Positions 41,403-51,990 of a stretch of DNA of 64,000 nucleotides are shown here, in pieces. Position 1 is the stretch's first letter. Each line of letters begins with the position of its first letter. A model generated the notes under the pieces. The model saw only the letters and a list, made by a program, of their open reading frames with translations. It made no database searches and had not been told where the DNA came from. The DNA comes from Phymatolithon calcareum (taxonomy: Eukaryota; Rhodophyta; Florideophyceae; Hapalidiales): assembly GCA_977006965.1 (NCBI GenBank), contig OZ345370.1, forward strand, positions 558,001-622,000. Direction: 5' to 3'. The position numbers and the translations under genes are program-made.

Positions 41403-43169
41403 TTAGATGCGAACAGATGTCCCGTCAAACTTCTCAAGGTTAAACGCGAAGTTCTCTCCAAACGTCAACTTCTGCTCCTCAAGAATGCCAATAGCAATCT
41501 GCTCTCCTAGTAGCAGGGACTCAAACGCATCTGTGAAATAGTGCACACCGGCCATATTCCTACCAATAGAAATGTTATCCGCCAACTTGTTCAATTCTCC
41601 GGTGACTGTCAGCGTACCCTGGAAAGAGGATTTACACAACGTATCAGTCTCAGCATCGACTTCGAAAATGTCCTTGATCACATAATTCGAATCAAAGAAT
41701 GCCTTCAGTATAGTGACACACGCTCCGGCAACCGTGGCATGCCCAGAACCATACGAAGGATGCATCGGGCTACCTTCACTGAAGGCCATCGGAAGCAGAA
41801 ATGAAGGTTCCGGACAAGCCTGTCCCGCGTTGGTATTGTTGGTAAAGTTGGCCTTCTCAACACGTTCCAGAATGGGACCGAGTGCATCGACAACCCCGTC
41901 CACCTCGGGGAATACGGCCGGGTCACCACGCACACGCGCTTTCTGGTTTTCGGAAATGAGACCTCCGAGAGCTTCCGGACGCAGACGGCGATGCACGTTG
42001 AACTTCTGGAAACGAACGGCCTTCAATGCACGGGTGGCGACCTCAGTGACGAGACTGAGAACATGAGCGGCGCCGAATGTGGCAAATCCTTCCTGTCGGT
42101 CGACTCTATCCTTCAAGGTGAATGGAAGACTGGGGTCGAACGGCACTTCATTCGCCAACAGAATGAGACACGCATTGAGATATGCCTCATACAATGCATC
42201 GAAATGAACCCATGTGCAGATATCTCGAATGGTTGAGATGAGTCGTTTTCCGGGTTGATAATTCTCAAGTCCGCGAAGGTCTGCTGCGTTCTGAACATCG
42301 AGGAACACGTTGAAATCTGTCATGAAATCCTCTCCAGCTTCTGCAATACGCACCCTCTGATCGATGGTGATGCTTCCATACGCAATAATGCCATTCGTAG
42401 CATCAGCTGCATTAGGGCCCTTGGGACCTCCAATTTGTGCGGAGCCACCGATGAGAAACTGACTGAGAAACGGGCCCGTCTGCGAGCCGGGGAGAATTCC
42501 ACGGAAGATGTTATCAATAGTGACTGTGGAGCGACGTCTGTTGATTTCCGCGGGAGGATCGCTGACCTTTGCGGGTTTGACAAACCATTCAAGACTGTTG
42601 AGTTGCTCAATGGCAAAATTGAAAAACTCCTTGTTCTCCGGAAGATGCCAGGCGGGGATAGGAATGTCCCGTGCGAGTGCCATAAGATATACTTCGGCAA
42701 TTTCAGCTACGAGTTCAGGGCTGGAGAGCGTCGGAACGGGCGGCATGGGAACGGATTGAGCATCCGGTCCCTCAAGGTCGAAGACGAGACCGGCACCCAT
42801 GGATTCCCATCCACGTAACTCTGCTTGACGACTTTTGGCGAGTTTAGACTTCCAGATCGGACGACCCTTGGAGTCACGCTTGGGACCGAGAGGAAGTCGG
42901 GCGATTTCCTCAGGGTCTCCACTGTCGGCCGCACGCACGAAGGCTTGGAAGTCTGCAGGGTTTTCAATTTGACCGTTGTCCATATGGTTCAGACCCTTCG
43001 TGAAGGATGCGATGTAGGAGGGTGCATTATTCGCATCACGGTATAAGGTTTCCTCGCCGTTGGCGACGGACTTTACGCTTCCGCGGGAACGGGCGAGTTC
43101 TGCGGCATTGACACGAGTTTCGAACGAGGCTTTGGAACGGAACTGCTCTGGCGCGGATCGCATAGCCAT
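41403..43169 (-). CDS. Vanadium-dependent bromoperoxidase 1
   Basis: 588 aa, single exon. It oxidises bromide (or iodide) with hydrogen peroxide, giving hypohalous acid for halometabolite synthesis and peroxide removal. The vanadate pocket is complete: Lys389 and Arg397 (KFNVHRRLRP), His470 and Ser475-Gly476-His477 (MHPSYGSGH), Arg537 and His543 (GRNMAGVHYFTD). The whole length aligns with Corallina-type enzymes, which form large homo-oligomers. It is clearly more divergent than copies 2 and 3, and lacks about seven residues before the NGIIAYGSITI block. No signal peptide is seen. A TATATA at about 43377-43386 on the minus strand could be its promoter, about 210 nt upstream. Confidence 0.95.
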   Translation of the reverse strand: MAMRSAPEQFRSKASFETRVNAAELARSRGSVKSVANGEETLYRDANNAPSYIASFTKGLNHMDNGQIENPADFQAFVRAADSGDPEEIARLPLGPKRDSKGRPIWKSKLAKSRQAELRGWESMGAGLVFDLEGPDAQSVPMPPVPTLSSPELVAEIAEVYLMALARDIPIPAWHLPENKEFFNFAIEQLNSLEWFVKPAKVSDPPAEINRRRSTVTIDNIFRGILPGSQTGPFLSQFLIGGSAQIGGPKGPNAADATNGIIAYGSITIDQRVRIAEAGEDFMTDFNVFLDVQNAADLRGLENYQPGKRLISTIRDICTWVHFDALYEAYLNACLILLANEVPFDPSLPFTLKDRVDRQEGFATFGAAHVLSLVTEVATRALKAVRFQKFNVHRRLRPEALGGLISENQKARVRGDPAVFPEVDGVVDALGPILERVEKANFTNNTNAGQACPEPSFLLPMAFSEGSPMHPSYGSGHATVAGACVTILKAFFDSNYVIKDIFEVDAETDTLCKSSFQGTLTVTGELNKLADNISIGRNMAGVHYFTDAFESLLLGEQIAIGILEEQKLTFGENFAFNLEKFDGTSVRI

Positions 43170-43376
43170 GGTGAAAGTTTATGTCGGTAGTGAACGATGT
43201 CGAAATGAATGTTGGGTGGGTAGAAGGCTTGTGTGCCGGAGATGGGTGCCTTTTAAGAACTGTGGGGCGACGGAGGTGAACGTGAGAATATGCATGACTG
43301 TGATTGCTCTGTGTGACTTGTTGCTTCAGGGGACGGTTTGGCAGCACGTGGTGCTTTTTTCGGCTCATGTATGGTC

Positions 43377-43386
43377 CGGATATATA
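43377..43386 (-). promoter_or_regulatory. TATA box candidate of bromoperoxidase 1
   Basis: AACTATATATCC on the minus strand, about 210 nt before the ATG at 43169. Confidence 0.4.
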
Positions 43387-43752
43387 GTTCCATCGGTGTA
43401 TAATGTTTAATGTGAGGGTGGTTGTCACAGGGAAGATTCCTGTGAGATCGAGCAAGATGGATTTTGGATTGTTTATCGAAAAATAGTGCTTCTCATGCGT
43501 TTAAGAGGTCCATTCTTTCTCATCGTATTGAAGATACACGTATATTTTAACACTGTCCGCCTTCCCGTGCACAGCATTGTCTTTGCCTACACACACACAA
43601 GAATCTCGACTATGGGCCTGCAAGAGGGCTGCATCTGACGCCGCGGCTCTTCTTGCCTAGTGGCAGTCAATCGCTAATGGACGAGCATCAACATCAATCG
43701 TGCTGTGCATATTGTGCATGCAGGGGAGCATAACATCAGGGGATCCCCTGGT

Positions 43753-43899
43753 GCATGCGACGCGTCACTTGATCTCCAACTATGATAAAAATCAAAAAAT
43801 CTGATCAGGAATCAGATGGATTAATCACCAACTGTGGTGCGGTAATATCAAATTTTTTGATTTTTATCATAGCTGTAGATCGGGTGACGCGTGGCATGC
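43753..43899. mobile_element. Foldback MITE, 147 bp
   Basis: Inverted arms of about 50 bp start GCATGCGACGCGTCAC on the left and GCATGCCACGCGTCAC on the right read inward, then both contain CTATGATAAAAATCAAAAAAT. There are about six mismatches. The middle is short and has no ORF. Confidence 0.75.
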
Positions 43900-45451
43900 A
43901 GAAATGCTGGAAAGAAGCACAAAACTGATAATGTAAAGAATGAAAATTTTTTTTTAGTTTCTATTTCTCGATTGATTAATCGACTAATTAATCAACGATC
44001 GGCGAGCAAGGCAACTTATTAACGGATGTCAAAATTTGCATTGATGCTCATCCCGATCATTAACTAAACTTTTGCTCCAGACAATGAACAGCAGGAGCCT
44101 GTGGTTTCATGTCTGTATCCACAGCGGAGGCGTGGTGAAGAATGAACTTATTTTTCAACAATGTATGTGTAGGGCACGATGCCGATGTTGCAGCATCGGC
44201 CTCGTGTCCTAGACTATACTCCGCAAATGTTCCACTTCCTAGTCCCATCGTTCAAACTAGAGATTACAATACAAGGTCGTCTTCTCTGTCCAAAAAGCTG
44301 GGCATGGGCATGACATTGATCTTCATTGGATTTTGCAAGAGTCACGACTTGCCTCCTATCCAATGAGAATCAGTCATGTCACTCGACTGTGATGTTCAAG
44401 CATACAATGATCTCCAATCGAGCACAGGTCGCGAGCGCTAATAATGGAGCGATTGAAGATCGAATATACTGTATATATGTATTGCCGTCAATGCATTGCA
44501 ACTGGAAAACGTGCCAGTGAAGGCGGTCTGTGTGCATGCATTGGGCTACTGTACAGTATCAAGAGCAACCCACTTTTCCGTTGGTTCCGCAGAAACAGCC
44601 CAAGAGCCTCAAATTTGCGTATTCCTATTGGCATTTCAAGCTACATCTCCGGGAACTAATAACCTTATTTGCTTCGAATACTCATCCCCAAGCATCATGA
44701 TGCTTGTGCTGAAAGTTGAATCCGATGGGCCGTATGCTACAATGCGCATTTACTTGTTTGAGAATTGATTTCCCGTAGCACTCATCATCTCACGGCTTTA
44801 TGACCGTCACACACACTTCCCGTGACGCAGCACAAAATTACCTCCTATATACTTATTAAGTAGCGTTGCAGAAGCTGCCCAGTGTTTGCTCGGTCTTCAT
44901 TTTATGGTGTACAGTATTGATGATCGTGGGGAAAATATAGTACGTCGCACTTGTCAGTACTGCTTGGGAATTGTTTTCCAATCCATTCCCTATTCGAGAT
45001 GCAATAGCAAACTCGTATATTCAATTTGCACTGATCCATTACATAAAAATTGTAATTAAGTGGATTTATTGAGAAGGTACCATGTGTCCCAACTGGAGGA
45101 AATCGATGACAGCATCATCATTAAAATGGTGTGGCCGTTCTTAACGCGTGTATGTTCGGCATGTTTGTTCAATTCTCGCGTGCTTACTGGATAGTAGATC
45201 CAGTATCATATTGCTTCAGTGTCACGCCTTAAAAAGCTCTGAACATGCGTATGCATGTTCGCGCATGTTCGAAGGCGTGCAACGAAAGAGGAGGATCCGC
45301 CATGTTGGATGCAATGAAACGCTAGGAGGAAAATTATTGGACGACACACCGCCTTTGAAATAGTTCAATTGCGCGCGAAATTGGTTTTCGTAATCGCCTT
45401 ACAGAAACAGCGACACATATGTTAAGACACATCATGCAGAGAGCGCATGTT

Positions 45452-45735
45452 CGAGTGACACTTGTAACAAAACGCGTTACACTGCTTCCAACATGCTGAA
45501 CATACATGCACGCGATCTCTTCTTGTTCGGCTATTGTCAGAGGGATCCCTCCCTCCCTTACACGCGTTAAGAACGGTGCGATCTCTTCTTGTTCGGCTAT
45601 TGTCAGACGGATCCCTCCCTCCCTCCCTCCCTCTGACAATAGCCGAACAAGAAGAGATCGCACCGTTCTTAACGCGTGTATGTATGTTCAGCATGTTGGA
45701 AGCAGTGTAACGCGTTTTGTTACAAGTGTCACTCG
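45452..45735. repeat. Nested giant hairpin, perfect 56-bp outer and 49-bp inner arms
   Basis: Outer arms 45452-45507 and 45680-45735 are exact. Inner arms 45559-45607 and 45632-45680 are exact, around a 24-nt loop of CCCT repeats. On the right the two arms are contiguous. On the left they are separated by 51 nt (45508-45558), which is itself a partial direct copy of the inner left arm and loop. The right arm can therefore pair with either left copy. Confidence 0.95.
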
Positions 45736-45785
45736 AAAAATTGAATTCTCAAGAAGGTCGACCTTCTTGAGAATTCAATTTTTCG
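45734..45785. repeat. 52-bp perfect palindrome with no loop
   Basis: 45734-45759 is followed directly by its exact reverse complement 45760-45785. It overlaps the end of the giant hairpin by two bases. Confidence 0.95.
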
Positions 45786-45949
45786 CTACACAATCGCCAT
45801 TTTTTGGAAGGACACGTTGACTGTCGACGGTCAATGCTGAGACACGGGAAAGAATTTTTTTTTGCACAAAGTAGGCTTTTTCTCTATTTTTCAAAAGTTC
45901 GCGAATATCAGGAGACCAATAGAATAACAGTAGGTCAAATGGCTCTCAC

Positions 45950-45989
45950 ATGGCTTGGTTGACGACGTCGACGTCGTCAACCAAGCCAT
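45950..45989. repeat. 40-bp perfect palindrome with no loop
   Basis: ATGGCTTGGTTGACGACGTC (45950-45969) followed by its exact reverse complement. Confidence 0.95.
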
Positions 45990-46224
45990 TCACGAAAAAC
46001 AGGACGGCCAGCGCGGCTGATTGGACGGTAGATGCGGCATGTTTTTGTACTATCAAGAAACTCCCTCTGTCAGGCTGATAAGGGGGATTGAATGGACTCA
46101 TGCCTCATGCGGAGGGGCATCATTGAGTGTGCAAATCCAATCCACTCTAATTGTTCTAGGTGAAATGAAAAGCGAAAAGTTACTTTATATTGCATTTTCG
46201 TCCTAATTCATGAATTCAAATAGC

Positions 46225-46400
46225 CATTCGAGACATCAGCACAATGTGCACCCCACTGATGACCTGCGCGCATGTTACGGCATGATACAGGAAAAGTGCT
46301 CGACACGAATCGTGTCACAAGAGATGTGATCCGACAGGGGCGCACGGATTTCGTATTGCAGTGGTATGATATGTCCGCTGTACTTTCCAGGAATGTTGGA
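46225..46400 (+). mobile_element. Degraded SINE copy 3
   Basis: CGCGCATGTTACGGCATGAT, then GTCACAAGAG and GGCGCACGGAT, correspond in order to the SINE copies at 28.1 and 51.7 kb. The B box is not recognisable. Confidence 0.4.
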
Positions 46401-46789
46401 ACATGAACCTGAATGGCGTAATCTTTTCAGTCTCGATACTTGTATGAAAATGAGGCCACGAGGAAGACTTCATGTTCCGATGCGAATCTACCAAACGGCA
46501 GATACTGTTTGATGTAACAGACCCACGCTCGACAGAATTTAAACTTGCCTCCTCACGATCAACTACACCTGTTACTCGACTCAATTCATTCACTAGAAGA
46601 AACTCAACTTTTTATTGCTTCGTCTGCGAAAGAAAATGCAAAATGCCTGTTAACCAGAAATGCCCCTTTCCACAACAATATGATGCATATTAACTTCCTG
46701 AACCGGAGAGCACCTCCGAAAGAAATTATATGCCGAGAAGTTGACCGACCAATGTTAACATTCGTCGAGTGGAACATCATTTGTTCCAT

Positions 46790-48577
46790 CTAAATCCTAA
46801 TCGTGGTACCATCAAACTTCGGTAGAGTGAAGGCGAAGTTCTCTCCAAATGTCAGCTTCTGCTCCTCCAAAATTCCAATTCCGATTTCTTCACCAAGAAG
46901 AATCGATTCGAACGCATCGGAGAAGTAATGTACACCGGCCATGTTGCGACCAATGGAAATGTTCTCCGCCAGCTTATTGAGTTCACCGGTAACTGAAAGC
47001 TTGCCCGTGAAAGATGATTTCTTCAACGTATCGTTCTCGACATCCACCTCGAACACATTCTCCAACTCGTAATCAGAGTCGAAGAACGCCTTCAAAACTG
47101 TCACACATGCACCGGCAACGACACCATGCCCAGATCCGTAAGACGGATGCATGGGACTACCTTCACTGAATGCCATGGGAAGAAGGAAGGATTTGTCCGG
47201 ATTGGGGTCACCGGCAGCCACATTGTTGATGAAGTTGTTTTTCTCCACCTTTTCCAAGATCGGTCCAATATCACCCACCAGCTTGTCCACTTCGGGGAAC
47301 TGAACATTCCCTTTCAAAGCCGCCTTCTTGTTCACATTAACAAGACCTCCGAGAGCCTCAGGACGCAGGCGTCTATGCACATTGAACTTCTGGAAACGAA
47401 CTGCCTTCAATGCACGGGTCGCCACCTCGGTCACAAGACTGAGGATGTGGGGATCTCCGAAATTCGTGAAACCTTCCTGGTTATCAATCTTGTCCGGAGC
47501 CTGGAAGGGAAGGCCGGCATCAAATGGTACACCATTTGCCAACAGAATGATACATGCATTGAGGTACGCCTCATACAATGCATCGAAATGTACCCAAGTG
47601 GCAAGATCACGCATGGTTGCAAACAACCTCTTGCCAGGCTCATACACCTCAAGTCCACGGAGGTCAGCGGCGTCTTGCACATCCAAGAACACATCCATGT
47701 CGGTCATGAAGTCCTTACCGGGAACCGCAATACGAACTCGCTGATTGATAGTGATGGAACCGTATGCAATGATACCATCAAACTCATCGCCAGCATTCGG
47801 ACTCACGAACTTCTTGATTCCAACCTTGGCACTTCCGAGTTGTTTGCTTCCGATGATGAGAAACTGACTGAGAAACGGACCAACGGTAGTTCCGGGAAGA
47901 ATACCACGGAAGAGGTTATCGATAGTCACTGTTCCGCGACGTCTCCTAATTTCTTCAGGAGTGTCACCAACTTTGGCGGGTTTCGAAAACCACTCAAGAC
48001 TGTTAAGTTGTTCGATAGCGAAGTCGAAGAACTCTTTGCATTCCGGTGTGTTCCATGCCGGGAATGGAATATCACGAGCAAGGGCCATGAGGTAAAGCTC
48101 GGCGGCTTCGGCGATGAGTTCCGGACTGGCAAGCGTGGGAGCGGGAGGCATGGAAACTGACTGTGCATCCGGACCTTCGAGATCGAAAGTGAGACCGGCA
48201 GCCATAGATTCCCAACCTCTTACTTCCACCTCAAGGCTCTTGGCGAGCTCGGATCTCCAGATTGGCTTGCCAAACTCATCACGAGCAGGTCCAAGAGCGA
48301 GCTTGGCGATCTCCTCTGGGTCACCACTATCGGTGGCACGGACAAAATCGGCAAAGTCAAGTGGATCGACGACAGCTCCAAGGTCGGTATGCTTGAGACC
48401 TTTTGTGAAAGAGGCGATGTGACTGGGGGCACCTGTTACGGGGTCACGGAACTTGAACTCCTCACCGTTGGCGACGGACTCATCGATACCGCGATCTCGA
48501 GCAAGCTCTGCAGCCGCAACACGGGTCTCGAAGGAGGCCTTTGCCCTGGACTCTTGGGAGATGATCCTAATCGGCAT
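46790..48577 (-). CDS. Vanadium-dependent bromoperoxidase 2
   Basis: 595 aa, single exon. All vanadate ligands are present: Lys397, Arg405, His477, Ser482, Gly483, His484, Arg544 and axial ligand His550. By comparison with algal enzymes, His477 is the residue that sets bromoperoxidase rather than chloroperoxidase geometry. Protein differences from copy 3 number six by eye (V/A near LGAV, A/S near PTL, three in SAKVGIKKF, K/E near VEKNN). A TATA box (TCTATAAGAA) lies about 85 nt upstream. A 344-codon antisense frame over the gene is a by-product of codon usage. The enzyme makes hypobromous acid from bromide and peroxide. Confidence 0.96.
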   Translation of the reverse strand: MPIRIISQESRAKASFETRVAAAELARDRGIDESVANGEEFKFRDPVTGAPSHIASFTKGLKHTDLGAVVDPLDFADFVRATDSGDPEEIAKLALGPARDEFGKPIWRSELAKSLEVEVRGWESMAAGLTFDLEGPDAQSVSMPPAPTLASPELIAEAAELYLMALARDIPFPAWNTPECKEFFDFAIEQLNSLEWFSKPAKVGDTPEEIRRRRGTVTIDNLFRGILPGTTVGPFLSQFLIIGSKQLGSAKVGIKKFVSPNAGDEFDGIIAYGSITINQRVRIAVPGKDFMTDMDVFLDVQDAADLRGLEVYEPGKRLFATMRDLATWVHFDALYEAYLNACIILLANGVPFDAGLPFQAPDKIDNQEGFTNFGDPHILSLVTEVATRALKAVRFQKFNVHRRLRPEALGGLVNVNKKAALKGNVQFPEVDKLVGDIGPILEKVEKNNFINNVAAGDPNPDKSFLLPMAFSEGSPMHPSYGSGHGVVAGACVTVLKAFFDSDYELENVFEVDVENDTLKKSSFTGKLSVTGELNKLAENISIGRNMAGVHYFSDAFESILLGEEIGIGILEEQKLTFGENFAFTLPKFDGTTIRI

Positions 48578-48659
48578 GATGATGGTTGTGGATTTGAGGG
48601 TAGTGTGTTGTGATGGATTGTGTTGGATGATGGATGTGGAAATCGAAGGAAGAGGGTTG

Positions 48660-48669
48660 TTCTTATAGA
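48660..48669 (-). promoter_or_regulatory. TATA box of bromoperoxidase 2
   Basis: TCTATAAGAA on the minus strand, about 85 nt before the ATG; identical in copy 3. Confidence 0.6.
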
Positions 48670-48729
48670 GATGTTGAAGGCTTTAATTGTGGTAAGGCTC
48701 TGTTGGAATGCAGACTTTGGATGCCAGAT

Positions 48730-51700
48730 GTGAATCAGAATCTTGATCAGGGAAGCGGTATGCGTGGTGGTGTGGCAACAAGAGAAGAAATTAGAGCGAT
48801 TGTGCGCGATTGTATTTTTTCTGCCAGCGGTGTCAAAGAACGTAAGAAAATATACTCAACTCTGCATTGGATACGTGGGGAATCGATCAACTTGTTTTGT
48901 ACAGCGTTCTGCTTATCACCAAATATGTGGTTAGCAGCGTTTCAACGCCGAAGGCTTCTGCCTACGCTGCGACAGTGTCATGTTACTTGTACGTATAAAT
49001 CCAGCACTCTACTGAAAAGCAGTACTTAGATTGTCGCTACAGTTGAGCAACATGTGGAATAACTCTGGTCGCTCGTCAATTCGGAAAATTTTTTCAAGCT
49101 TGATTACTTCATTGTTTCCATATAACGACAGATATCCGACTTTTTGGGGGATGCACGGCCTCTACGGCTTACATTTAGTTCTATCGTTGATGGAGTTGGC
49201 TTGCCCCTGTGCCTACTACGTGTCCAAAGAGTTGCTATGAAGAGAAACTCAAGAGAGACGTTTATAAGTTCTCCAGGATATCTATCGAGCTCTGATCGAA
49301 TCACATGGACGCCTATTAATGTGCACAGCTGTGAGCTAGAATGAGCGAAACATAAGCGTGCTAGCAGGCTTGGGCACAATTGTGCTAGCGCTGTGTCTCG
49401 GTAATGTACAATGAGGGTGACGGGGAATGGAAACAGATTTATTGCTTTTTCGAAAAAGGGCGGTAAGTTTTGTCTCTTCCCATAAAAGGGGCGACCAGCG
49501 CTTCGAGCGAAAAGCGTATCATAGAAAGGGGCTAAGAAATGCCAGGCCGTGGCTAGATTGGACATACACATATCGTAAAACCCGTTGCAGATTTACGCAA
49601 GACATCGTGGTCCTGTATCAATGCTTTGCTGGCCATCACGTAATCGCGAACACTTTCCTTCGACGGAACGTCACAGGCAGGTTTGAAGATATTTTTCATG
49701 ACCCCAGCTATTCCTGAACGCAAAGACGTCAATTGGGATTGTGGTTGACAATCATACGAGAGGGTGTGCTCCTGAAGATTACCTTCCCTGCCTTTTGCGA
49801 ACCTCTTGTGGGACAAATATCAAACCTGCAGCCGAAACGCTAGCTTTTTCTGACACTCTCGCCCACAATAATAGTAAAGTGCTGCACTACATGATGCATC
49901 AGAATCGTTTGGACTGTAATGCAGATCGATAATTTCTGCATCATTTATGTATCTATTTACCGTTATCGTGTGTTCAGAATGCTGTAGTGATACATTCGTT
50001 CGAAGCGCATTGCACGTGCGCAATGTGTTGACGCACTCACCCCCGTATGAACCGTTGCAAAGGTGAACGACATCACTCAAGCCATCATGGTTGTTACATG
50101 CTTAGAAACGTGTCGACGTTCCTCAAGTTGGGACTAGTGTTATAATACCATGAATCCCAGCATGAGGAATTTGCTTCATTTTGAGAATATTATTCTCAAA
50201 ATAATGCCAATTAATTACTACATAATATTCCCTACTTTTCGTCCTCTTGTTCCATCATCATTGGCAGCTGTAAATTACTCCTAGTCACCAAGGAAAGCAA
50301 GTATGGATCCAAGGACAGCGTGGCACTGTAGAAGGTTAGGGAAGCTTTGCAAAATAGAGCCATGGGAATTTTCCGCTGCCAATACTTGTACTCGAAGTTA
50401 AGAGAAAGACCATCGATGATTGTGATCGAGTCAGACGCAGGGGCAGAGGTAGAGCCCTTGACGCTGGACAGTATCCGAGAATCGAGCACAGCAGCCGTTT
50501 TCCAACATAGGGGTTATACGTTGATTTATTTTAAAAGCTCCCAAAACCTCAATTTGATTAACAGGGCAGCTTCTCGCTGTCTTCCACATTCATCTCTCTA
50601 CTAGCCTCCTAATATCTCCTTAATCCGAAATTCTATTCCAACATAGGTCATACCTCGAACGAACCTGGACAGAGCAGGAAAACCGGCGGGCAAGAAGAAG
50701 AGCGTTTTCAAATATGGGCTACCGCATCATACAATGCGGTTGAAAAAAGGAGACACCGAACACTTTGCGCAAGATGATAAGACGTACATTTTCCAAGAGA
50801 TCCTTCGAAACAATTGGCAGTCAGGGTGCATGGGCAGTGGGAATACTCAACCGAATACTGCAGAAACCTCTATGGATCCCCGAAGATGAAAGAGAAGTTG
50901 TCAACGATATCAAAATACTATTTTGCACTTGGGATGTTGCGCAAAGCTCACAAGAACGCGACGCCACATAGGTGAGAGTAGACCAAAAGAGGAGAGCAAA
51001 AAAAGAGCGGAAGAGAAAGGTAGATTTTTATTTTAGAGTTACCAACGGATGTGCTAACGCTTGGGGCACCTTTCCTAATGCCAAGAGGTTTTGGCTGGAT
51101 TCTGTCTATTGAAGAGTTTCTGTTTTGTTGGTGTAACACGATTCAGTGGGGTACAAAAACCCACCTCTGGTCTCCTTCGGGACCTCGAGGAGGAAAATTA
51201 CTCCTCTGTCCTGTTGTACGCTGTGATTTCAGGTTGCGTCCAGTATGCACTATCGATGTGGTGATGCGCGCCAGATACCTACAATAGAACTGGGTTGGAC
51301 ACTTTCTTTGAATGGAGCACATTGCAGTGTAACCCCTCATCATGCAACACGGCGGTGGAAAGGTCCATTTTGCATCATGAGGGGGTGTGTATCGGAAGAA
51401 GTTAATCATACCCAGGACTGCGCCAGCTTCTCTTGAGAAGCTGGTCAGCTATTCAGGAAACCGTTATGAGAAACCTATCTCAACCAATCAGGTGCTCAGT
51501 TATGCTTGGGCAGTGCGTTTCGATGAGTTTGTTGCACGCAAGCAACATTGCTTGTATCAATAGTTAATCAAAAATTAAGGGTGCGACCCAGAACGATTGC
51601 AACTTGCAGGTTTACAAGCAACCATTAATTCAGTTAAATTTAAGAGGGAACAGACGTGGATCATTTGACTTGCATTCTTGGAGGTTTTTGCATTGCAAGG
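48730..51700. other. 3-kb spacer with old repeats
   Basis: Bases 48730-49400 are a diverged duplicate of 56500-57170. Copies of dispersed repeats lie at 50515-50640, 50730-50970 and 51018-51200. A 10-bp palindrome (TTGAGAATATTATTCTCAA) is at 50181-50199. The 155-codon minus frame at 49104-49571 has no family motif. Confidence 0.5.
50730..50970 (+). repeat. Decayed copy of the ~70-aa repeat ORF
   Basis: RRHRTLCAR and then, after stops and a frameshift, IGSQGAWAVGILNRILQKPL correspond to the ORF at 33279-33494. It is clearly a broken copy. Confidence 0.6.
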
Positions 51701-51714
51701 GCTTGCATCATGAG

Positions 51715-51990
51715 AGGTCATACTGTAAACCGCCTCCGCGCATTTGTGTGCATATTGCGGCATGATATAAGTAGTAATGTTGTCGACTGTTCGAGTCTTG
51801 TCACAAGCCAGCATTTAATTTCGTTCCGCGAAGGGCACACGGATGTCGAGGTGTACTTTAGTGCCGCCGTACTCGCGGGAAGCAGCTACGCGAATTCCCA
51901 GAATGAATCCAGTCCAGGAGTATCTTAGAGGCCCCCTAGCTGTTGGGTAACGTAAATTACACTATTTGCAGTTCAGATATCCTGCAATAA
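51715..51990 (+). mobile_element. tRNA-derived SINE, copy 2
   Basis: Co-linear with the copy at 28085-28380. The B box has one change (TGTTCGAGTCT at 51788). It ends CCTGCAATAAAGGAAG. Confidence 0.6.

Larger units (their letters stand above)
43387..46230. other. 2.8-kb spacer with foldback elements
   Basis: No gene recognised. It contains a foldback MITE (43753-43899), an old repeat end at 44042-44055, a reversed retroelement end (45054-45115), and the palindrome cluster at 45452-45989. Bases 45130-45350 share pieces (TTAACGCGTGTATGTTC, CATGTTGGA) with that cluster. Confidence 0.55.

Noticed and set aside
47126-48160. 344-codon plus-strand ORF across bromoperoxidase 2, repeated at 54900-55934
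   Set aside because: It lies antisense to a strongly conserved gene, and both copies are conserved only because the sense genes are nearly identical. No protein-family signal.
49104-49571. 155-codon minus ORF between bromoperoxidases
   Set aside because: No recognisable motif; part of a diverged duplicated flank in which the frame is not kept in the counterpart near 56880-57340.
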